From assembly GCA_002328825.1 (NCBI GenBank), contig DCWI01000036.1:1-33884 (forward strand): a DNA stretch of 33,884 nucleotides. The letters are read 5' to 3'. Positions 24,945 through 33,423 of this stretch are shown piece by piece (the first letter of the stretch is position 1; each line of letters begins with the position of its first letter). Under the pieces are notes generated by a model, which saw nothing but the letters and a program-made list of their open reading frames with translations, ran no database searches and had not been told where the DNA came from. The stretch is from Nitrospiraceae bacterium UBA2166 (GTDB lineage: Bacteria > Nitrospirota > Nitrospiria > Nitrospirales > UBA2166). A program made the translations under genes and the position numbers.

Positions 24945-25599
24945 GCATTGGGGATCTAATCGATGTGTATTGTTTTTGTTTCTAGTGCTTTTTGTCCTTG
25001 CTGCTTGTGGAGATGAACAAATTGGTGCTGCGGGGCAATGTGGTGGAGCAGAATTGACTGGTATATGCGTTACGATAGATTTAATTTCTCCCGGAAGTGT
25101 TAGTTTGCCACAGTCTGATGATGTGGATGCGTTTCAAAACCCTGATTGTGATGGGGATAGGACGACCAATGATCCCGAAGAATTCTCACGGCATTCTGCT
25201 GAGATTACCTTGTCCGTAGTGAATCTCATTTCGAGTAATGAGCCCGGTATTACATCGGGTGTTCCGACCTTCGTCACTCTTACGACATACCAGATTGACT
25301 ATCAAGAAACTACCGATGGCGGCAACGAAGTTCCAGGGCCTCTCATGACGGCTCGTGAATTCAACGAAACGATTAGGATTGATGTGGAGACCAGTCAGAC
25401 TGTGACCCTCGCGTTTCTCGAAATCGCGCAGCTTATTGAATACAGTGCGCAAGCGATACAAGATGGAATAGACGATACGATCTTGTCCTATACTGCTACG
25501 TACTCATTTTCTGGAGAAGATTCCTTAGGGAACCCTGTGTTTGTCGAGGCCTTTAAGAAATTTCAAATTGGGAACTTTAACACGTGCAGCTCGGAATAG
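24913..25599 (+). CDS. Hypothetical lipoprotein in the pil locus
   Basis: I do not recognise the family. The ATG at 24913 has GAGG 6 nt upstream and gives 228 residues with a lipoprotein signal ending LAAC (29-32, lipidated Cys32). The mature part is acidic and beta-rich, with a DCDGD-containing segment (NPDCDGDRTTNDPEEF) that resembles a calcium loop, and a terminal Cys four residues from the end. The gene starts inside aroB and overlaps the next gene by 16 bp, so it is part of the pil-aro transcript. Its partner downstream is also a predicted lipoprotein. A role in surface or pilus function is inferred from position only. Confidence 0.8.
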   Translation: MVGWGGRLFIKHWGSNRCVLFLFLVLFVLAACGDEQIGAAGQCGGAELTGICVTIDLISPGSVSLPQSDDVDAFQNPDCDGDRTTNDPEEFSRHSAEITLSVVNLISSNEPGITSGVPTFVTLTTYQIDYQETTDGGNEVPGPLMTAREFNETIRIDVETSQTVTLAFLEIAQLIEYSAQAIQDGIDDTILSYTATYSFSGEDSLGNPVFVEAFKKFQIGNFNTCSSE

Positions 25600-27929
25600 T
25601 GCTCGTTCTTCTAGCTGGTTTTGGGACAACAGCTGCATGTGGGGTCTCAGGGGATCCTTCGTCTCTCCAACCGGCTGCTCCTCCACCGGCGCTTCCGACC
25701 TCCATCCAAAGAGTTGAGATTACAGAGGCGGTTGCTGTATCTGAGACAGTTGAGGTGGGCGAAGAATTGTTGCCACTTGTTGTTGGTGAGAGAGTATCTG
25801 TAAGCGCTGGAGAGAAGGTTACAATGGGGGTGGATGTCACTGTGGCGCTCACAGCGGTTGCGCGTGATGCGGAAGGCAATGAGGTCGACGGTGTTCGCTT
25901 TCGATGGGTGTCGGATGGTGAAGCTGTAAGCATAAAACGGACCACCGGATTGGTAACTGGGGAATCTCCTGGAGAAGCAAGTGTGACTGTCTCAGCCGAG
26001 GGGGTCGACAGTGAGGCAATTCAGTTTAGTGTTACGGCGGAAGGAGTTCCTAGTTTTATAGAATTGTCTTCTACTCCAGTGAACAGTGATGCTAGAACTG
26101 AGATTGGGGTTTTTGGGACTGCGACAGTAAATGCACGTGTGACAGATCAACTGGGGGATCCTGTGCCTTCCGTCGAAGTTGATTTTCAGGTGTCTGATTC
26201 GAACATTGGGACTATCTCTCCAATGGCTCAAACGAACGCTGAAGGAGTTGCGGTAGCAACCTTTGCTGCAGCTGATCATGGGGGAACAGCAGTGATCACG
26301 GCAACTGCAGATACGATTAACGCGTTCACTTCGATTGAAATTCTTCCGGCTAACCCTGTTGGAATTCAGTTCAAATTGGCCGAGCCTTCAGTGATTGGTA
26401 TTAAGGGGGTTGGTCAAACAGTAACCTCCGTGATAACTTTTCTGGTTAAGGATACTAATGGTAACCCAGCTGCTGATGGGGTTAAGATATGTTTTGCCCT
26501 GAAGGGCCCTGGTGGAGGTGCGAAAATTGAGCCGACTGAGGCATCCACCACAGGGTTTGGTACGCCGACTGCTGGCGAAGTGCGAACCATTCTTCAGAGC
26601 GGCACTGTTCCAGGGCCTGCACGAATTGTTGCGACATACTCTGAAACTGACTCCTGTCCGCCTCCAGATCCATCGGTTGTTACCGAATCTGCTCCTGTTT
26701 CGATTGGAGGTGGTGTGCCAGATCTCGCACACTTTACACTTTCAGCAGATAAGGTCAACCTAGCATCTTTTCTTGGAGATCCGCGAACAGCGGCTCTTGC
26801 AAACGTTCAAGCGACACTAAGCGCGTTTATTGCTGATCAGTTTGGAAACTTTAATGTTTTGGAAGGAACCTCGGTTTCGTTTATCATTGAAGCGGGTTCC
26901 ATCGATCGAAGTAACATTCTTGATGCCCAGGGCGCGACTTCGGTGATTATTCGAACCCAAGAGCCTCCGCCGATCGATCGAGGAAGCGGCACATTGACAA
27001 ATACTATATTCGGTCCTGATCCCAGTGCTAATGCTTTCGTCGAATTTACTCCATGTGTTGCTGAGACGGGAATAGGCTGTAATCCGGAGGATGCTTTTGT
27101 CACAGTTGTGGCTATGGTCAAAGGGCAGGAATGTTTCACTGATGTAAATGGTAATGGTGTGTTTGATGTTGCCACGGATTTTGATGAGGTGACTCAAAAA
27201 ATATGTGATCAGGGGGAACCATTTATTAATTCAAATGATAGTACTTGGCCTCTATTCTCTGGCCTACCTGGATTACCTCAAGCCCTCGGAGGAACGCCTC
27301 AGCGTGATCCCAATGAAATTTTCGTCGATGTCAATGAGAATGGGATATGGGATCCCCCCAACGGGGTATGGGATGGGCCCACTGGTGCAGGTGGAACACA
27401 TACCACTATTTGGAAAGAGTTAAAGATGATTTTCAGTGGAAGACCAGATCAGCTTGAGGTGAAGGCGCTTACCTCAGTGGATCCTGCCTTTGGTAATGTG
27501 GAAGATCCTCAGGGGTGGTGTTTGGATGTTGGAGAGTTTATTACTTTTCAACTAACCGTTGCCGATAGCAATGGGGATTTTGCCATCCTGCCGGCGCCGA
27601 ATTCGCCAAATGGGCATAGGCCCATGGCGGGAAGTTCTGTCGCTTTGACAACGACTGCTGGCATGTTGACTCCAGAGGCGGCTGAGATTCCTGACGGGTC
27701 CGGGCCGTTTACTTTGCAATTCAGCGTGGCGAATGATTTTGAGATCATTGATGGGGCAAGTCCACAACCAGAGGCGGCTTCAGTCAGTATTCAGGGATCA
27801 TGGGTTGTGCCGGGATTTGGGACTACATTATTTTCCCCTTCCCTTGTTTCAGGGACTCTTGTAAAAGTAGGAGCGGGGGCAGTAGGAAGTTGTGGGGATC
27901 TCGGTATTTCTTCCCCATCACCTAATTAA
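25584..27929 (+). CDS. Large lipoprotein with bacterial Ig-like domains
   Basis: This 781-residue protein starts with a hydrophobic signal and a plausible lipobox TAAC (Cys19). Bacterial Ig-like domains follow: a Big_2-like unit at about 75-150 (VALTAVARDAEGNEVDGV, VTVSAEG), a Big_1/invasin-like unit at about 160-255 (VNARVTDQLGDPVPSVEVDF, TNAEGVAVATF), and two more divergent units at about 260-375 and 385-515. Two DxNxNG calcium-loop motifs lie at 520-528 (DVNGNGVFD) and 582-590 (DVNENGIWD). The C-terminal part is beta-rich with paired cysteines. The start is GTG at 25584; a GTG at 25599 overlapping the upstream stop is an alternative. Such proteins are often adhesins or surface components; function here is unproven. 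Confidence 0.85.
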   Translation: MQLGIVLVLLAGFGTTAACGVSGDPSSLQPAAPPPALPTSIQRVEITEAVAVSETVEVGEELLPLVVGERVSVSAGEKVTMGVDVTVALTAVARDAEGNEVDGVRFRWVSDGEAVSIKRTTGLVTGESPGEASVTVSAEGVDSEAIQFSVTAEGVPSFIELSSTPVNSDARTEIGVFGTATVNARVTDQLGDPVPSVEVDFQVSDSNIGTISPMAQTNAEGVAVATFAAADHGGTAVITATADTINAFTSIEILPANPVGIQFKLAEPSVIGIKGVGQTVTSVITFLVKDTNGNPAADGVKICFALKGPGGGAKIEPTEASTTGFGTPTAGEVRTILQSGTVPGPARIVATYSETDSCPPPDPSVVTESAPVSIGGGVPDLAHFTLSADKVNLASFLGDPRTAALANVQATLSAFIADQFGNFNVLEGTSVSFIIEAGSIDRSNILDAQGATSVIIRTQEPPPIDRGSGTLTNTIFGPDPSANAFVEFTPCVAETGIGCNPEDAFVTVVAMVKGQECFTDVNGNGVFDVATDFDEVTQKICDQGEPFINSNDSTWPLFSGLPGLPQALGGTPQRDPNEIFVDVNENGIWDPPNGVWDGPTGAGGTHTTIWKELKMIFSGRPDQLEVKALTSVDPAFGNVEDPQGWCLDVGEFITFQLTVADSNGDFAILPAPNSPNGHRPMAGSSVALTTTAGMLTPEAAEIPDGSGPFTLQFSVANDFEIIDGASPQPEAASVSIQGSWVVPGFGTTLFSPSLVSGTLVKVGAGAVGSCGDLGISSPSPN

Positions 27930-28487
27930 AAACCTCTGAGAAAACGTTCACCTGTCACTGGTTGGTGTGGCTCCTGACCTATTTCGAAAAAGTTCCATCT
28001 CTTCTTTTGTAGAAAACATCACAGTGAAAAGTAGGCGCTGCCGTTTTCTTTTATTTCAGTATTCCAGAGTGCATATTTGAATGGAGATTTATATATCCGC
28101 GTGGGTTTTCATCGTTGATGTTATTAATAATCAGCTAAAGGTTAATTCGTACCATAGCTACTTGTTTTTCCACTGGGTATTGCTTTGTTTCTTTAATTGT
28201 CATGGTATGGGTGACAAGGTGTTGGTCAGACGATCATTGAGTCTCAAGATTCCATGTGCTGTATTTGGGGCTTAGAACAGGATGAGTGATACAAGTGTGT
28301 GTAGCTGACTGTTGTGGATGAGAGATCATACGATACGATATCTCTATGCACTACATATACTTGCAGAGCGTGGGGTGAAGAATAAAAGGAAAAATGAAAG
28401 ACAAAGCATTATACAAGTCTTGTGTCAGCTTAGTTTGTCCCCTCTCTTTCCTTAATCCTCCTTTTGCTTCCTTCACGTTTTGCGATA
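27930..28487. other. Intergenic region before pilT, no gene recognised
   Basis: This AT-rich spacer has only short frames (up to 64 codons) without recognisable homology. A 7-bp inverted pair AGAAAAC (28011-28017) / GTTTTCT (28043-28049), followed by a T-rich run, could act as a weak terminator for the upstream lipoprotein genes. A second pair, AGAGAT (28321-28326) / ATCTCT (28340-28345), flanks a short ATACG repeat. A strong promoter lies at its right end. Confidence 0.5.
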
Positions 28488-28515
28488 TTGACATTGTAGT
28501 GGACGTGTTTAGAAT
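28488..28515 (+). promoter_or_regulatory. Strong candidate sigma-70 promoter for the pilT operon
   Basis: TTGACA (28488-28493, perfect) and TAGAAT (28510-28515, 5 of 6) are separated by 16 nt. Transcription would start near 28522, leaving a leader of about 44 nt that contains GGGAGG (28549-28554) before the ATG at 28566. It also shows that the longer frame starting at 28515 is not the real start. This separates the motor genes from the pilM-Q transcript. Confidence 0.65.
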
Positions 28516-28565
28516 TGGCGCGACCAATCCAAAACAATATTTTTCAGTGGGAGGCCAGTAAGACG

Positions 28566-29642
28566 ATGGCAAAAATTGATGCGTTCTTTAAGTTGATGAA
28601 TGAGGAGGGAGCGTCTGATCTGCATTTGGCGGCGGGTAAACATCCTATTCTGCGGGTGCGAGGTGAATTAGAACGAGTGAAATACGATGTACTAACTGAC
28701 GATGATTTGAAAGCGATGCTCTATGAGATTGCTCCCGAACCAAAGGTTAAGACTTTTGAAGAAATTGGCGATATCGATTTTGGGTATGAAATACCAGGAT
28801 TGGCACGTTACAGGGCAAACTTCTTTAGGCAACGTGAAGGTGTCGCAGCTGTCTTTCGTGAGATTCCCAGTACTATTTTGACTGCCGAGCAACTTGGTCT
28901 TCCGCCGATACTGCTCAAGGCTGCCATGCTTAGTAAAGGGTTAGTACTCGTGACGGGCCCAACGGGTAGTGGAAAATCGACGACTTTGGCGGCTATGATT
29001 GATCACGCGAATAAGAATCGAAAGGACCATATTTTAACGGTCGAGGATCCTATTGAGTTTGTGCACCAAAGTCAACAATGTACGGTCAATCATCGTGAAA
29101 TTGGAACCCACACGAAGTCCTTTGGATCCGCTCTCCGTGGGGCGCTTCGTGAAGATCCAGATATTATTCTGGTTGGAGAAATGAGGGATTTGGAGACAAT
29201 TTCGTTGGCAGTTGAAGCTGCGGCCACGGGACACTTGGTCTTTGGGACGCTGCATACACCTAGTGCTGCTCAAACTATTGATCGTATTATTGATGTATTC
29301 CCAGCTGATCAACAGGGGCAGATTCGGACGACACTATCAGAAGGATTGAAATGTGTGGTCGCGCAGAACTTGTTTAAACGTGCGGATAAGAAAGGGCGTT
29401 GTTGTGCGCTGGAGATTTTGGTGGTTACGCCTGCCTGCTCCAATCTCATTCGCGAATCAAAAACTTTCCAGATTCCCTCCGTGATTCAAACAGGGAAAAA
29501 ATATGGCATGCAATCACTCGATGCTGCGATTGAGGAACTTTTGAACAAGAAGTGGATCACCGCTGAAGATGCTTATGACAAGGCAATTAATAAGGCCAAG
29601 TTTGTCCAGTTTCTCAAGAAACCACCGAATGAGTTTGGCTAA
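28566..29642 (+). CDS. pilT: Type IV pilus retraction ATPase PilT
   Basis: PilT is a hexameric cytoplasmic AAA-like ATPase that drives pilus retraction and twitching. With the ATG at 28566 the product is 358 residues. It shows the N-terminal GASDLHLAAG, Walker A GPTGSGKST at 131-139, the Asp box TVEDPIEF at 158-165, Walker B IILVGEMRD at 200-208 and the His box GHLVFGTLHT at 222-231. The C-terminal GMQSLDAAIEELL helix is family-like. Downstream is a second PilT-family gene, 47 nt away. A promoter is visible just upstream. Confidence 0.96.
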   Translation: MAKIDAFFKLMNEEGASDLHLAAGKHPILRVRGELERVKYDVLTDDDLKAMLYEIAPEPKVKTFEEIGDIDFGYEIPGLARYRANFFRQREGVAAVFREIPSTILTAEQLGLPPILLKAAMLSKGLVLVTGPTGSGKSTTLAAMIDHANKNRKDHILTVEDPIEFVHQSQQCTVNHREIGTHTKSFGSALRGALREDPDIILVGEMRDLETISLAVEAAATGHLVFGTLHTPSAAQTIDRIIDVFPADQQGQIRTTLSEGLKCVVAQNLFKRADKKGRCCALEILVVTPACSNLIRESKTFQIPSVIQTGKKYGMQSLDAAIEELLNKKWITAEDAYDKAINKAKFVQFLKKPPNEFG

Positions 29643-29689
29643 GAAAAACATGATGTTTTTGATTTGCGTTTCGAACAAGGAGGCGTCAT

Positions 29690-30871
29690 ATGCGTAGTAC
29701 GGAAGTAGATGTCATTCTGACGACTATGCTTGATTCTTATCCGAATGTGTCGGATTTGAATATTTCTGTTAATCGACCGTTACAGGTGGAATCGTCGGGG
29801 CAGTTGGTGCCGGTGACGCTGGATCCATCTGTTGAGCAGTTGACACCTTTTCAATGTGAGGTTTTGGCTCTTGCTCTGCTGAATGGTAGTCGTCGGCTCA
29901 CCAAAGATCTTGTGGTAACAGGGTCGAGTGACTCGTCCTATAGCGTTCCCAGCAAGGCGAGATTTCGTGTCAATATCTTTTCGCGTCGAGGGACTTATGC
30001 GATCGTCCTCAGAAAACTTGAGACAAACGTTCCTAGCTTGGCTGATCTTGGTACACCCGAAATATTTCAGAAGGTTCCGTTGGAACTTAATGGCGTTGTT
30101 TTGGTGACGGGATCGACCGGAAGTGGAAAATCGACGACTCTCGCAGCCATGCTTAATGAAATTAATGAGACAAGAGGTGTTCATGTCGTGACTCTTGAAG
30201 ACCCTGTGGAGTTTGTGCATCCGCATAAAAAATCGACCATGAATCAACGCGAGCTGGGAGGGGATTTTGATACCTTTGCAACGGGGTTGCGTGCAGCTCT
30301 TAGGCAGGCTCCGAAGGTGATTTTTGTCGGCGAGATGCGAGATCGAGAGACTGTTGAGTTGGGGCTCCGGGCTGCAGAAACAGGACATCTTGTGATGAGT
30401 ACCTTACATACCGTCGATGCTGGTCAGGCGATCAACCGTGTTGTTGGATTATTTGAGCAGGAGGAGCAGGGGCAGGTGAGGGCGGGTCTAGCGGATACTG
30501 TTCGCTGGATTATCTGTCAGCGCTTGTTGCCGAAAATTGGAGGTGGGCGTGTGGCGGTCCACGAAATCATGGGTACAAATCTTCGGGTTAGGGAAAGCAT
30601 TATCAATGGTGAGTCTGATGGGAAAACCTTTTATGAAATTATCGAACAGAGTGAACCTTATGGTTGGCAGACATTTGATCAAGCAATTCTCAGGGTGTTT
30701 GCCGCAGGTCTGATCACTGAAGAGACAGCGATGGCTTATGCTTCTCGAAAAGGTATCGTTGGCCGTGGTGTCGACAATCTCAAGAAAAAACGAGGGGAAG
30801 CTACAACAGAAATCGAGGGATTATCACTCGATAAGAAAGAAGCCCCACCTAAAGCATTGAAGCGTCGTTAG
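29690..30871 (+). CDS. Second PilT/PilU-type ATPase
   Basis: This is a 393-residue paralogue of the preceding PilT, with Walker A GSTGSGKST at 141-149, Asp box TLEDPVEF at 168-175, Walker B VIFVGEMRD at 210-218 and His box GHLVMSTLHT at 232-241, so the ATPase core looks intact. The N-terminal domain is diverged: the usual SDLHL reads SDLNI (21-25). The C-terminus carries a charged tail of about 40 residues. PilU-like accessory motors typically show such a pair arrangement; whether this one acts alone or with PilT cannot be told. AAGGAGG (29677-29683) 6 nt before the ATG is a strong ribosome-binding site. Confidence 0.92.
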   Translation: MRSTEVDVILTTMLDSYPNVSDLNISVNRPLQVESSGQLVPVTLDPSVEQLTPFQCEVLALALLNGSRRLTKDLVVTGSSDSSYSVPSKARFRVNIFSRRGTYAIVLRKLETNVPSLADLGTPEIFQKVPLELNGVVLVTGSTGSGKSTTLAAMLNEINETRGVHVVTLEDPVEFVHPHKKSTMNQRELGGDFDTFATGLRAALRQAPKVIFVGEMRDRETVELGLRAAETGHLVMSTLHTVDAGQAINRVVGLFEQEEQGQVRAGLADTVRWIICQRLLPKIGGGRVAVHEIMGTNLRVRESIINGESDGKTFYEIIEQSEPYGWQTFDQAILRVFAAGLITEETAMAYASRKGIVGRGVDNLKKKRGEATTEIEGLSLDKKEAPPKALKRR

Positions 30872-30944
30872 TGTGTACAAGGCAGTAGTTAATAGTTATT
30901 GTAGAGGGCTCACTTGCGATAGCTTTTCAATTCGGAGGTAAAGT

Positions 30945-31409
30945 ATGGATCAGCATGGTGAGCATTTTGTGGCAGGCAGAAAATTGGCGTTGGTGTGCCA
31001 TAATGGGTCGCTGGAGCAGGAAATGTTGAAGTCTGCTCTTGAGGAGATTGGCTACAATGTAGTGTGTGCAAGAACGGCGGATGAAGTATTGAGCACGATG
31101 TTAATTTCCAAGTATGAAGTCATCGTTTTGGATGAAACTTTTGATGGGAGCATGCGTGAGAATAACACGATTCTGAAAGCAATCCAGAATATGTTAATGG
31201 CCATTCGTCGGTCGCTCTTTGTGGTGTTGGTTGGAAATCAATTTGTTACGGGAGATCATATGATGGCGTTTTCGCAGAGCGTCAATATTGTCATCCATCC
31301 TAACGATGTGGGGACTACATCGACAATCCTGACGCATGCTATTGCTGAAGATAAAGAATTTTTCAGAACCCTCACTGAGTGTTTTCATGAGGCTGGAATA
31401 GTTACATAG
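30945..31409 (+). CDS. Receiver-like orphan protein, probably not phosphorylated
   Basis: The 154-residue product has the alternating hydrophobic pattern of a CheY-like receiver: KLALVCHN (strand 1), EEIGYNVVCARTADEVL (helix 1 to strand 2), YEVIVLDETF (strand 3 with an Asp at 63), LFVVLVGN (strand 4) and VNIVIHPND (strand 5). The acidic pair that binds Mg after strand 1 is missing (CHNG instead), and the conserved Lys after strand 5 is replaced (HPND). It therefore resembles a pseudo-receiver. GGAGG (30934-30938) 6 nt before the ATG supports real translation. Its place behind two PilT genes suggests a role in pilus control, by inference. Confidence 0.75.
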   Translation: MDQHGEHFVAGRKLALVCHNGSLEQEMLKSALEEIGYNVVCARTADEVLSTMLISKYEVIVLDETFDGSMRENNTILKAIQNMLMAIRRSLFVVLVGNQFVTGDHMMAFSQSVNIVIHPNDVGTTSTILTHAIAEDKEFFRTLTECFHEAGIVT

Positions 31410-31590
31410 TCGTATCTCAACTCCCCATTTACCCTCAGTTCCCGTCTTTTCCCTCATGGCATTTTGGAGAAAGGCTGCTATTTTCGTTCCGAAAGAGCTT
31501 AACCTTGTATTGCGTGATGCGAGTGTGTGACAATCAGTCGTTCATTTGTGAGATACAATACAAATTGTGCGAATGTGTGACTTGGGGCGT

Positions 31591-32838
31591 ATGAGCGGAC
31601 CTAAACGTAGAGTCGTCGTAACAGGCCTCGGCGTGATTTCTCCGATTGGTATTGGCAAGGAAAAATTTCTTGCTGGTTTGCGCGCTGGGCAATCTGGCAT
31701 TGCCTCAATTACTCGGTTTGATGCCAGTGGATATGAATCTCGGGTTGCGGGCGAGGTGAACGATTTTGATGCCGTAGGGCATCTTGGATTGCGACGTGTC
31801 AATCAGATGGGGCGTGCGGCCCAATTTGCGGTTGCAGCTTCTGGGTTGGCGCTGGATGATGCTGGACTCAATCTTGCTGCTGGGGATAAAACAAGAGCAG
31901 GAAGCATTATTGGGACTGCGGTTGGTGACCTTGGGTGGGCTATTGAAGAAGCGTTGGCGCAAGATCACAATGGCCATGTGGGTTCTAACCCTCGCACGAT
32001 GTTTATGGCCTATCCCAATTCAGTCTCTGGGCAGGTGGCTATTAGGTACGGACTAAATGGGGCCACTGATACAATTTCAAGTGGATGTGCGTCGGCAGGG
32101 ACAGCATTTGGGCTTGCGTCAAATCTTATCCAATGTGATGAAGTTGACGTTCTTCTTGTTGGGGGGACTGAAGCTCCGCTGCAGCCAACCATCTTTCGAA
32201 ATCTCTGTGCGGCAGGGGCGCTGTCAACGATGAATGGTGGTGGGAGACCGTCTCCGTTTGACAAGGACCGTGATGGTCCAGTGTTGGCAGAGGGTGCGGG
32301 TATTGTGGTCTTTGAAGAACTTGAGCATGCGCTTCGACGTAATGCCCCGATCTATGCGGAATTTATGGGCTGGGGGTCAACGACTGATGCCTTCAGTCTT
32401 ACACGAACTGAACCCAATGGAATACAGGGGATACGTGCTAGTCAGGTTGCGTTAAAGAATTCGTTGGTTGCCACTGATGAGGTCGACTATATCAGTGCGT
32501 ATGGAATTGCGACACCATCGTGTGATTGGACGGAAACCCGGATTACTAAAATGGTGTTTGGTGAGCGTGCTCGCACAATTCCTATCAGTGCGATTCAATC
32601 GATGGTGGGGTACTCTTGGGCGGCTATGGGCGCACTACAACTCATTGCCAGCTGTCTGGCAATTGCGGAAGGGGTTGTCCATCCGACAATCAACTATAGC
32701 GCAAAAGATGTGAATTGCGATCTTGATTACGTCCCAAATACTGCGCGAGATTTACAAATTGACACTGCCGTGACCGATCAGTTTGGGTGTGGGAAAAATG
32801 TTGTGACGGTTGTCCGGCGATACAATGGTTCAAGGTAA
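31591..32838 (+). CDS. FabF-like beta-ketoacyl synthase with altered catalytic residues
   Basis: The thiolase-fold ketosynthase framework is clear: RRVVVTGLGVISPIG at the start, GGTEA, PFDKDRDGPVLAEGAG. With the ATG at 31591 the product is 415 residues. The nucleophile Cys is present (SSGCASAGTAF, Cys166). However, the first catalytic His is Tyr304 (SAYGIATP instead of SAHGTGTP), the Lys is Gln336 and the second His is Tyr341 (QSMVGYSW instead of KSMTGHLL). The C-terminal FGFGGTN reads FGCGKNV. It is therefore unlikely to catalyse normal decarboxylative condensation; acyl transfer or a structural/partner role is possible. No acyl carrier protein or fab genes are adjacent. The frame can extend to GTG 31567. 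Confidence 0.85.
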   Translation: MSGPKRRVVVTGLGVISPIGIGKEKFLAGLRAGQSGIASITRFDASGYESRVAGEVNDFDAVGHLGLRRVNQMGRAAQFAVAASGLALDDAGLNLAAGDKTRAGSIIGTAVGDLGWAIEEALAQDHNGHVGSNPRTMFMAYPNSVSGQVAIRYGLNGATDTISSGCASAGTAFGLASNLIQCDEVDVLLVGGTEAPLQPTIFRNLCAAGALSTMNGGGRPSPFDKDRDGPVLAEGAGIVVFEELEHALRRNAPIYAEFMGWGSTTDAFSLTRTEPNGIQGIRASQVALKNSLVATDEVDYISAYGIATPSCDWTETRITKMVFGERARTIPISAIQSMVGYSWAAMGALQLIASCLAIAEGVVHPTINYSAKDVNCDLDYVPNTARDLQIDTAVTDQFGCGKNVVTVVRRYNGSR

Positions 32839-32848
32839 TCTCCTTTGC

Positions 32849-33271
32849 TCATTCTTCTACGGGGAATCCGGCTTTTTTCCATGCTTCTGCTCCTCCGTCC
32901 AAGTTATATACATTTGTGTAGCCTTGTGAGAACAGTGTGCGTGCGGCGACATTCGCCATGTGGCCAGTTTTGCAATATAAGTAAATTGGGGTTTCTTTAT
33001 CGGAGGGAAATTGCTCTAGGTGTTCGTTAACCTTGTCGTGAGGAACAAGATGGTCTGTTCCTTTGATGTGAGCTTGTGCGGGAGTATGAACGTCTACTAA
33101 AAGAACATCGTTTTTCGAGATGGCGGTATTAAAATCTTGCGGCGGGAGGATATTAAGGCCTGCGGGGGGAATGAAGAGTTGAACGAAGGTACACCCGGAA
33201 AAAATTGGAATAGCTAAAGTAACGAGAAACATTATAAATAATGCTCGGGGTGCTCTAAGATGTTTTGTCAT
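32849..33271 (-). CDS. Rhodanese-domain lipoprotein
   Basis: This is a 140-residue lipoprotein with a single rhodanese domain. The ATG at 33271 is chosen because AGGAGG lies 8 nt upstream and it gives a proper signal ending FSGC (lipidated Cys27). The mature part has LLVDVHTPAQAHIKGTDHL, the active-site loop YCKTGHMA with catalytic Cys100, and GYTNVYNLDGGAEAWKKAGFPV, all typical of the fold. It is probably a periplasmic or outer-membrane sulfurtransferase or redox protein; the substrate is unknown. It is convergent with the ketosynthase gene, with 10 nt between stops. Confidence 0.92.
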   Translation of the reverse strand: MTKHLRAPRALFIMFLVTLAIPIFSGCTFVQLFIPPAGLNILPPQDFNTAISKNDVLLVDVHTPAQAHIKGTDHLVPHDKVNEHLEQFPSDKETPIYLYCKTGHMANVAARTLFSQGYTNVYNLDGGAEAWKKAGFPVEE

Positions 33272-33423
33272 TCTCTGCTCCTCCTCGCGCAATCTAAAAG
33301 GTGCTGGGGCATGTTGTGGATGGTCAGTCAAATTTTCCTACCTTTCGTATGATAAAACAATACGGCTATAAGCTTCAATACAAACTAAAATGGCATCTTG
33401 GAATGATGTGAGAGGGACTTTCC

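Noticed and set aside
28081..28275. 64-codon ORF between the Ig-like lipoprotein and pilT
   Set aside because: AT-rich chance frame with no ribosome-binding site or family resemblance.
31527..31559. GTGACA and TACAAT as a promoter for the ketosynthase
   Set aside because: The two boxes are separated by 21 nt, too far for a standard sigma-70 promoter; only the -10 (31554-31559) is attractive.
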